In this document: positions 1-4,871 of the stretch, piece after piece | Layout of the letters: each line of letters begins with the position of its first letter | Numbering within the stretch: the stretch's first letter is position 1 | Assembly: GCA_023380675.1 (NCBI GenBank) | Contig: JAMCRS010000126.1 | Location: 1 to 5,738, forward strand | Direction: 5' to 3' | DNA: 5,738 bases | Source of the DNA: Chloroflexota bacterium | Lineage (GTDB): Bacteria; Chloroflexota; Anaerolineae; UBA4142 | Program-made: the position numbers and the translations under genes | The notes under the pieces: model-generated | Databases searched by the model: none | Told to the model about the DNA's origin: nothing | The model's input: only the letters and a program-made list of their open reading frames with translations

Positions 1-255
1 GTATGGGTTGTCGACAAGGGCGGGAGGAAGATTCTGCTCCGCGGCAAGGTAGGGGTCACCGGTCTGCTCGTTGAGGAGCCAGATCCAGCCCGTTTTCAAG
101 TCGAGGAGATCGGCGACCTGGGCGAGAGCGGCGTCGAGCGCCCGTGAGAGGTCGACCTGGCGATTCAGAGCGGATGCGATCGAATTGAGTATGCTGAGCT
201 CGCGGTTGCGGTGTCTGAGCCGGTCGGCCGCAGTCTCGTCTAAGGTGCTTGGCAT
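1..255 (-). CDS. GAF-domain protein, probable sensor histidine kinase (N-terminal part only)
   Basis: I translated 85 codons from an ATG at 255-253; the frame is still open at the window edge, so the C-terminus is missing. Residues 8-30 form a charged amphipathic helix (RHRNRELSILNSIASALN), and residues 35-85 look like the start of a GAF domain, with the typical stretch TGWIWLLNEQTGDPYLAA around residues 55-72. In the bacterial families I know, this helix-plus-GAF start usually precedes a histidine kinase core of the NarL-partner type (HisKA_3 plus HATPase), but that part is outside the window. The start is supported by AGGGGGTGAT at 271-262, nearly the full anti-16S complement, six bases before the ATG. 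It lies 71 bp after the preceding kinase gene on the same strand and could be co-transcribed or have its own promoter. The GAF call is fairly firm; the kinase call is inferred. Confidence 0.75.
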   Translation of the reverse strand, partial: MPSTLDETAADRLRHRNRELSILNSIASALNRQVDLSRALDAALAQVADLLDLKTGWIWLLNEQTGDPYLAAEQNLPPALVDNPY

Positions 256-261
256 TTCCCT

Positions 262-271
262 ATCACCCCCT
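262..271 (-). promoter_or_regulatory. Strong Shine-Dalgarno of the GAF-domain gene
   Basis: Read on the minus strand this is AGGGGGTGAT, one mismatch from the consensus AGGAGGTGAT, with six bases to the ATG at 255. It is the strongest ribosome binding site in the window and fixes the start of the truncated gene, which lacks database-comparable length. Confidence 0.7.
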
Positions 272-326
272 TGCGCGAGCCTTTCACCCCGATGCGAAAG
301 GGAGACCTGAACGGAATTCGACGGGA

Positions 327-1703
327 TCAGTTATCAGACGCGAGGGGAAGCCATACGGTGAACGTGGTGCCTTTGCCGGCCTGGCTTGACACGTCGATGC
401 GGCCGCCGTGCGCGTCGACGATCGTCTTGACAATGGCGAGACCGAGTCCGGCGCCGACGCCGTCGTCCGACGGATTGCGTGTGCGCGACTTGTCCACACG
501 ATAAAAGCGGTCGAAGATTTTTGGGAGGTCTTGCTCAGGGATACCGACGCCGGTGTCGGCGACCGCAACGCGCACCCACTCTTTGTCACGCTCGAGCGAC
601 AAGGTCACCTCGCCACCCCCCGGCGTGTACTTGATGGCATTGTCTACCAAGTTCAACAGGAGCTGCTTCAAGCGATCGACGTCGCCAAGGACCATCGCCT
701 GGTCCTCGGCGCCAAGGGAGACTTGTACCCCTTTCGCCATCATTCGCGCTTGACGGTACACGTCGAGCAAAAGCGTGTCGACTTCGACCGGATTCTTCTG
801 AATCTGGATCCCGGCATCGGCGCGCGCGAGCAGCAGCAGGTCCTGCACCATCCTCTGCATCCGAGCGGACTCGGCGTCGATCGCCGCGATCGAGTCCTCA
901 CGGTCGGCTTCGGTCTCGAACGCGCCGCGCCGCACAAGGTCCAGGTGGCCCCGGATGGCCGTCAGAGGCGAGCGGAGCTCGTGGGAGACGTCGGCGACGA
1001 AGCGCTGCTGGGCCTTGAAGAGCTGCTCGATGCGCTCCAACATCCCGTTGAAGGTGGAGGCGAGCCGGCCGACCTCGTCGCTCGTCGCCGGCTGCTCGAT
1101 CCGCCGCGACAGGTCGCCGGCGTTGGCGATCCCGCGGGCGGCCTGAGTCATGCGGTCGATCGGAGCGAGCGCACGCTGTGCGATAAACGCGCCGACGACG
1201 AAGGCGAGGACAAGTCCGCCGACGATGCCAAATGCGAGCAGCACGCCGAGACGGCGCAGCGTGTCGTCGACGGACTGGAGCGGCTGCGCCACCTCGATGA
1301 TGCCGATGACCTGGCCGCGCGCGGAGAGAGGCGCGACGTAAGCGCGCAGCGGCACGTTCGCCACCGTGAGGTTGACAAAGACCGGCACCCCGCTCTTTGC
1401 GCGATCGACCGCGGCCGGCGGCATGTCCAGCACCTGACTGCCGAGGTTTTCCGAGCTGCTCACCGGCGATCCGTCCGGGGTAGCCAGCTGGACGTAGATC
1501 CCGGGGGTCGCAAACGATTCGGACTGGACCTGCAGCGCGGCGTCCGCGCCGTTCTGAACTTCGGCCGCGCGGGTCTGGAGGGTCCGGTCGACTTGGTCGA
1601 ACAGGCTGAAGGAGAGGATCGCGAACAGCGTACCGCTGAACGTAATGAGGATGACGGCGAGGAGCGCCACGTACCAAAGGGTCAAGCGAAGCCGAATGGA
1701 CAT
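327..1703 (-). CDS. Membrane sensor histidine kinase (HAMP, HisKA, HATPase_c), partner of the adjacent OmpR-family regulator
   Basis: This 458-residue protein has the classic layout of an OmpR-class sensor kinase. TM1 is at about residues 9-34. An extracytoplasmic sensing region spans about 35-152, followed by TM2 at about 153-176 and a HAMP linker at about 177-230. The HisKA helix carries the H-box FVADVSHELRSPLTAIRG with phospho-acceptor His241. The ATPase has the N-box NLVDNAIKYT (Asn351, Asn355), G1 box DTGVGIP (Asp383 to Pro389), F-box KIFDRFYR (395-402) and G2 box GAGLGLAIVK (417-426), ending in GTTFTVWLPL. Nothing essential is missing, so an active kinase/phosphatase is expected. The sensing region has no recognisable ligand motif, so the stimulus is unknown. 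It begins 60 bp after the regulator stop. No good Shine-Dalgarno precedes the ATG and no other start is available in frame before an upstream stop, which with the hairpin just upstream suggests lower expression than the regulator. Confidence 0.95.
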   Translation of the reverse strand: MSIRLRLTLWYVALLAVILITFSGTLFAILSFSLFDQVDRTLQTRAAEVQNGADAALQVQSESFATPGIYVQLATPDGSPVSSSENLGSQVLDMPPAAVDRAKSGVPVFVNLTVANVPLRAYVAPLSARGQVIGIIEVAQPLQSVDDTLRRLGVLLAFGIVGGLVLAFVVGAFIAQRALAPIDRMTQAARGIANAGDLSRRIEQPATSDEVGRLASTFNGMLERIEQLFKAQQRFVADVSHELRSPLTAIRGHLDLVRRGAFETEADREDSIAAIDAESARMQRMVQDLLLLARADAGIQIQKNPVEVDTLLLDVYRQARMMAKGVQVSLGAEDQAMVLGDVDRLKQLLLNLVDNAIKYTPGGGEVTLSLERDKEWVRVAVADTGVGIPEQDLPKIFDRFYRVDKSRTRNPSDDGVGAGLGLAIVKTIVDAHGGRIDVSSQAGKGTTFTVWLPLASDN

Positions 1704-1724
1704 ACGGTCACGACATGCGTAAAG

Positions 1725-1748
1725 CCCGGCGGGAAACGGTCCGCCGGG
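1725..1748 (-). other. Perfect GC hairpin between regulator and kinase genes
   Basis: CCCGGCGG (1725-1732) and CCGCCGGG (1741-1748) are exact inverted repeats around an 8-base loop. On the transcript the stem is followed by CUUUACG, a poor U-tract, so it is not a convincing full terminator. Its position, 15 bases after the regulator stop and 21 bases before the kinase ATG, fits an attenuator, a partial terminator or an RNA-processing/stability element. The stem is seen directly; the role is inferred. Confidence 0.55.
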
Positions 1749-1763
1749 AATGGAACCTCAGGC

Positions 1764-2438
1764 TCAGTCCTCGCGGAGCGCGTATCCGACGCCGCGAACC
1801 GTCTGGATCAAACGCGGCTCCTCGGCGGACTCAAGCTTGGATCTCAAATAACGAATATAGACTTCCAGGATGTTCGATTCGCCCCCGAAATCGTACCCCC
1901 AGATGCGGTCGTACAGCATCTCGCGCGGCAGGACCTGCCGGGGATGACGGATGAAAAAGTGCAGCAGGTCAAACTCCTTGGTGGTCAGCTCGATCTTGCG
2001 CGTGCCGCGCGTGACCTCGCGCGTGTTTACGTTCAGCGTCAGGTCCGCAAAGCGCAGCACCGTCTCTTCCGTCGTGTGGCTCCGGCGCAGGAGGGCGCGC
2101 ACTCGCGCGATCAACTCCTCAAAAGCAAACGGCTTGACGACATAGTCGTCCGCTCCGCTGTCCAGCCCCTTGACGCGATCGGTGACCGAGTCTTTGGCCG
2201 TCAGCATCAGGATCGGCACGGAACCGGCCGCGCGCAGGCGCCGGCAGACCTCCAGACCATCCAGTCCCGGGAGCATCCAGTCCAACACGACCAGGTCCGG
2301 CGGATTGTCGCGCGCCGCTTTGAGCCCGGCTTCTCCGTCCAGGCTCACCTCGACGCGATAGCCCTCGTACGTCAGTCCGCGCCTAAGGAAATCCGCAATC
2401 TTTTGTTCGTCTTCGATCACAAGGATGTGTTCAGCCAT
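1764..2438 (-). CDS. OmpR/PhoB-family response regulator
   Basis: This 224-residue protein is full length for the family. The receiver domain (about 2-118) has acidic pocket residues Glu9/Asp10, phospho-acceptor Asp53 (in [12 protein letters not shown]), switch Thr80, Tyr99 and the invariant Lys102 in the VKPF motif. A winged-helix DNA-binding domain covers about 127-222, with typical motifs [41 protein letters not shown] (recognition helix) and the closing [14 protein letters not shown]. It should bind direct-repeat DNA sites as a dimer once phosphorylated by the kinase encoded next. The start ATG is nine bases after the stop of the upstream membrane-protein gene, and its weak Shine-Dalgarno overlaps that stop, so the two are probably translationally coupled. 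No binding site can be assigned from this window. Most similar in style to regulators of the MprA/CusR/PhoP type, but the regulon is unknown. Confidence 0.96.
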   Translation of the reverse strand: MAEHILVIEDEQKIADFLRRGLTYEGYRVEVSLDGEAGLKAARDNPPDLVVLDWMLPGLDGLEVCRRLRAAGSVPILMLTAKDSVTDRVKGLDSGADDYVVKPFAFEELIARVRALLRRSHTTEETVLRFADLTLNVNTREVTRGTRKIELTTKEFDLLHFFIRHPRQVLPREMLYDRIWGYDFGGESNILEVYIRYLRSKLESAEEPRLIQTVRGVGYALRED

Positions 2439-2444
2439 GGCTTG

Positions 2445-2450
2445 TTCCTA
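2445..2450 (-). promoter_or_regulatory. Shine-Dalgarno overlapping a stop codon (coupling site of the response regulator)
   Basis: On the minus strand TAGGAA joins the TAG stop of the membrane protein (2450-2448) to an AGGA-type ribosome binding site seven to eight bases before the regulator ATG at 2438. The shared bases argue that ribosomes ending on one gene start on the next. Confidence 0.5.
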
Positions 2451-3257
2451 ATGCCAAACGAACTTGCGCGTCTCGCTCGGAGCCGACAGCGGCAAATCGT
2501 TTGGCGACCGTTTGACCTGAACGTACCATTGATAGGCATCCCCCTGGCCCTGGTGCCAGACCTCTTCGCCGCCTCTCAAGATGTCCGCCATCGCCAACAA
2601 ATCGTCGCGCGTTCCGCCGCCTACAATGCGCGGCTTGCCGGAGGAGTCCACGAACAGGATCACGACGACGAACTTGTCATCCGGACCGAGCTTACATTGA
2701 GGGCAGTCCCAGCTCCACTTGAACGTAATGGCCACGTTCGCCGCGCCCAGGTTATTGAACACACTGCCGTCGTCCGGCCCTGAAAGCACCGGCGCCGGAA
2801 GGAACGGCGTCGGCGCGCCCCCCGCGCTGGGCGTGGCCGTCAGCTTGGGCGGGCGGGTCGCGGTCGGAGTGATAAAGGCCGTCGCCGTGACGATGGGCGT
2901 CGCCGTCGGCGGAGGCGGAGTCCAAGTCACGGTTGGGGTCGGCGTGTTGCTCGGGAAGACGTATGGAAGTATCGTCGCCGTCGCGCCGCCCAGAATGGCG
3001 GGCTGCTGGGTCGGGACCAAAAGGGGTCCGAAGAAGTTGACCGCCGTGACGACTCCAACGGCCACGAACATGATCGCGATCAACAGCAGGGAGCGGTAAA
3101 GCTGCTCCGTCGCGCGTTCCTGCTCAAGGGAGAAGAGTGTAGTACGGGAGAGGCGCCGCGCGTCCGAAAGCGTCTTTGCTCCGACGAGAACGCCCAGCGC
3201 GCACAGCAAGTAGATCCAAACCGCATAGACGCGGACAAAGGAAACAAAGGCAGTCAA
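2448..3257 (-). CDS. Two-TM membrane protein with Thr/Pro-rich linker and extracytoplasmic beta-sandwich-like domain, unknown function
   Basis: No ATG or GTG start exists before the second membrane helix. I chose the TTG at 3257-3255 because GGAG sits six bases upstream; a TTG at 3272 would add five residues but has no ribosome binding site. With the 269-residue form, TM1 is at about 7-27 and TM2 at about 56-81. A positively charged loop (residues 28-55, with GAKTLSDARRLSR) lies between them, predicting both termini outside. Residues 102-155 are a Thr/Pro/Ala linker (TPTPTVTW, PPPPTATP, TPTATRPP) of the kind common in Chloroflexota surface proteins. The last ~110 residues alternate like a fibronectin-III or similar sandwich, with a CPQC motif (Cys185, Cys188), and end in WYVQVKRS and SETRKFVW. 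I do not recognise a named family. Tight linkage to the regulator and kinase suggests an envelope sensor or accessory component, by inference only. Confidence 0.8.
   Translation of the reverse strand: MTAFVSFVRVYAVWIYLLCALGVLVGAKTLSDARRLSRTTLFSLEQERATEQLYRSLLLIAIMFVAVGVVTAVNFFGPLLVPTQQPAILGGATATILPYVFPSNTPTPTVTWTPPPPTATPIVTATAFITPTATRPPKLTATPSAGGAPTPFLPAPVLSGPDDGSVFNNLGAANVAITFKWSWDCPQCKLGPDDKFVVVILFVDSSGKPRIVGGGTRDDLLAMADILRGGEEVWHQGQGDAYQWYVQVKRSPNDLPLSAPSETRKFVWH
2793..2954 (-). repeat. Low-complexity Thr/Pro-rich coding segment
   Basis: This part of the membrane-protein gene encodes a roughly 54-residue stretch dominated by Thr, Pro and Ala in TP, TAT and TPT units, with a PPPP run. At the DNA level it reads as repeated GTCGCCGT and GGCGT words on the plus strand. 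Such segments act as extended, often glycosylated spacers that hold an outer domain away from the membrane, and they change length easily between strains. Confidence 0.7.
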
Positions 3258-3263
3258 ACAAGA

Positions 3264-3267
3264 CTCC
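3264..3267 (-). promoter_or_regulatory. GGAG ribosome binding site deciding a TTG start
   Basis: GGAG is followed by six bases and then TTG at 3257-3255. The alternative TTG at 3272 is preceded only by a GC-rich sequence with no purine-rich motif. This favours the shorter reading of the membrane protein. Confidence 0.5.
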
Positions 3268-3284
3268 AGCAACGCGGCGCACGG

Positions 3285-3614
3285 CTACCGGCGCTTTTTT
3301 TCTAGTTTAGCCTGGTCTTCTATGCAGAGTGTGGCAAGCGGGTTGGCCTCCATGCGCTCGTCCGCGATCGGCTTGCCGCAGGCGCTGCAGACGCCAAAAG
3401 TGCCGGCGGCGATCCGCGCTAGCGCCCGATCGATCTGCGCGAGGCGCTGCTTTTGATCGTTCGCAAGCCAGAGCGAGCGCTCCTTCGCCTGTTCCATCGC
3501 GGCCATGTCCGCTTCGTCGCCGCGCGCCGGCTCGGGCGGAGGAATGGAGCGCGCCAACAGCTGGTCGCGCTCTTCCTCGATCCGTTTTCGCATCGCGTCA
3601 AGATCAAGTGCCAT
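3285..3614 (-). CDS. DksA/TraR-family zinc-finger protein, three-cysteine variant
   Basis: This 109-residue protein has a predicted coiled coil (about 5-24 and 39-70) whose tip holds Asp33-Glu-Ala-Asp36-Met-Ala38. That matches the DxxDxA tip motif by which E. coli DksA acts in the RNA polymerase secondary channel. A C-terminal finger follows: CSAC (Cys76, Cys79), then GKPI, ERMEANP and LCIED. The family normally ends the finger with CxxC; here Cys97 is kept and the fourth position is Asp100. Such Cys-poor variants are known in the family and may bind zinc less tightly or not at all. It is shorter than E. coli DksA (151) and closer to TraR-like or Gram-positive YteA-type members. The ATG at 3614 has only a distant GGAG (about 15 bases upstream). 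It is the first gene of the apparent signalling operon; the membrane-protein start is 27 bases after its stop. Role in transcription control is inferred from the family. Confidence 0.9.
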   Translation of the reverse strand: MALDLDAMRKRIEEERDQLLARSIPPPEPARGDEADMAAMEQAKERSLWLANDQKQRLAQIDRALARIAAGTFGVCSACGKPIADERMEANPLATLCIEDQAKLEKKRR

Positions 3615-3788
3615 GGCGTACCGAACCCATCTCCGGCCCGGCGCTGCGGTCAGGCGAACGCGTTAGAGCCGGCCGTGAGCATGCGGAACCGCGGCCAGAC
3701 CGCCGGCGATCCGTCCGATGCTCCGGAATATGAACGTGGAGCGTACCACGCTCGCGTGGTGCCGCTCCACCTCCGTGGTGCCTTGCGC
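3615..3788. other. Intergenic region between the ligase and the DksA-like gene
   Basis: This 174-bp gap is the largest in the window. It holds the compound hairpin after the ligase stop and should carry the promoter for the DksA-like operon on the minus strand. I could not identify a convincing -35/-10 pair. No small reading frame with a ribosome binding site stands out. Confidence 0.5.
3736..3770 (-). terminator. Compound hairpin, probable terminator of the kamA-ligase unit
   Basis: The outer stem pairs GTGGAGCG (3736-3743) with CGCTCCAC (3763-3770). After a small internal loop (T versus GC), the inner stem pairs ACCACG (3745-3750) with CGTGGT (3755-3760) around CTCG. That gives 14 base pairs, 18 bases after the ligase stop. 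Downstream on the transcript the sequence is GUUCAUAUUCC, only partly U-rich, so termination is likely but may be incomplete. Confidence 0.6.
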
Positions 3789-4868
3789 TCAGATCATCCC
3801 GTAGCGCATGAGAGCCGCTTGCAGAATCCCGTTGATCAGTCCGACGTAGGGCAATCCATCCGCGTCTGCCGCCATGACGATATCGCTAATGCCCTCCTGC
3901 AGCCCCGCCAGCGGATTGACCTCGAGGACGTACGGCTCGCCGTCCTCAGCGCGGACCCGAAAATCGATTCGCGCAAAGTCACAGCATTCGAGAGCCGCGA
4001 AGGCGCCGGCCGCCATTCGCTCCATTTTGGCTCGGAGCGGCTTGGAGACGGGCGCCGGGCAAAGGTATTTGGGCACATTGTAAAGCTTGCTCTTGATCAC
4101 AGCCGTGTAGAGCCCGGCCTCTTCCGGCGGACAGGGCGATAGATCGACCTCGAGCGGCGGAAAAACGCGCAACGCCGGCTCCAGGGATTTGGCGGTGCGC
4201 CCGTTCCCGTTCGACCTCACCGCGCGAGCCGCCGGCGGCCCGCTCGCAACGTTCCCCAGGATTCCCAGCGTGAACTCGCGCCCGTCAACGAATTCTTCGA
4301 CCAGCGCGGGCTGCCGGTAGCTTTCGACGACGAACTTGACCTGCTCGCGTAGCTCGCGAGCGCTGCGGCAGACCGATTTGGCGGTGACGCCGATGCCGGA
4401 CCCTTCGCGGCTCGGTTTGACGAACAGGGGATAACGGAGCCGAGAGTCAACCCGTTCTTCCCCGGTAAAGAAAGTCTGGAACGCCGGCGTCGGAATCTTG
4501 TGATATTGCAGGATGCGCTTGGTCATCGGCTTGTCGAGCGCGAGCGACAGCGTCATGACGCCGGCGCCCGTATACGGCACGCGGAGCATATCGAGCAGAG
4601 CCGGGATCTGCGCTTCGCGCGACGCGCCGAAATGGCCTTCACACGTATTGAACGCGATGTCGACCTTGTAGCGCTGCAGCTTGGCCGGCAGCGTGCCGTC
4701 CCCTTCCATCGGGATCACCTGGTGGCCGCCGGCGCACAGCGCCCGCTCCATATCCCCTACCGTCTTTTCGCTGTCGAGCTCATTCCAGGCGTCCCACGGC
4801 TCATCTTCCCTCTCACGCGGAGCGTTCCGCTTGAGATTGTACAAGAGGGCAACCGTGAATTTCTTCAT
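3789..4868 (-). CDS. D-Ala-D-Ala-ligase-like ATP-grasp enzyme (carboxylate-amine ligase), partner of the aminomutase
   Basis: This 359-residue protein has the ATP-grasp fold of Ddl enzymes, which activate a carboxylate as acyl phosphate and join it to an amine. The N-terminal domain (1-~112) has EGHFGASREAQIPALL (77-92) and VPYTG (97-101), then LDKPMTKRIL. The ATP site shows PLFVKPSREGSGIGV (Lys151 and the glycine loop) and LVEEFVDGREFT (hinge Glu191/192). Metal ligands are expected at Asp302 (ARIDFR), Glu316 and Asn318 (VLEVNPLAGL). In true Ddl the first motif is HGxxGEDGxIQG and the last is NTxPGMT. Both differ here, so the substrate is probably not D-Ala-D-Ala. Residues ~206-233 look like an insertion with SNGNGRTAKS. 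The ATG is three bases after the kamA stop, with GAGG (4880-4877) eight bases upstream, implying coupled translation. Best hypothesis is a ligase for beta-lysine or a derivative; the substrate is not shown by the sequence. Confidence 0.9.
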   Translation of the reverse strand: MKKFTVALLYNLKRNAPREREDEPWDAWNELDSEKTVGDMERALCAGGHQVIPMEGDGTLPAKLQRYKVDIAFNTCEGHFGASREAQIPALLDMLRVPYTGAGVMTLSLALDKPMTKRILQYHKIPTPAFQTFFTGEERVDSRLRYPLFVKPSREGSGIGVTAKSVCRSARELREQVKFVVESYRQPALVEEFVDGREFTLGILGNVASGPPAARAVRSNGNGRTAKSLEPALRVFPPLEVDLSPCPPEEAGLYTAVIKSKLYNVPKYLCPAPVSKPLRAKMERMAAGAFAALECCDFARIDFRVRAEDGEPYVLEVNPLAGLQEGISDIVMAADADGLPYVGLINGILQAALMRYGMI

Positions 4869-4871
4869 TCG

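Noticed and set aside
280..301. Inverted repeat CCTTTC/GAAAGG as a terminator after the kinase gene
   Set aside because: Only six base pairs with a ten-base loop and no U-tract on the transcript; too weak to call.
408..2783. Plus-strand open frame of 791 codons
   Set aside because: It runs antisense to the kinase, the regulator and part of the membrane protein, all of which have clear family motifs. Its translation is Arg/Asp/His-rich with no domain, as expected for the reverse strand of GC-rich genes.
2793..2954. Thr/Pro segment as a CRISPR or tandem DNA repeat
   Set aside because: The units are irregular and encode an in-frame low-complexity linker; there are no constant repeats with unique spacers.
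3615..3735. Sigma-70-like promoter for the DksA-like gene
   Set aside because: A promoter is expected here, but no -35/-10 pair with acceptable spacing could be picked out by eye in this GC-rich stretch.
3453..4142. Plus-strand open frame of 229 codons
   Set aside because: It is antisense to the DksA-like and ligase genes and crosses the intergenic hairpin; no motif or ribosome binding site supports it.
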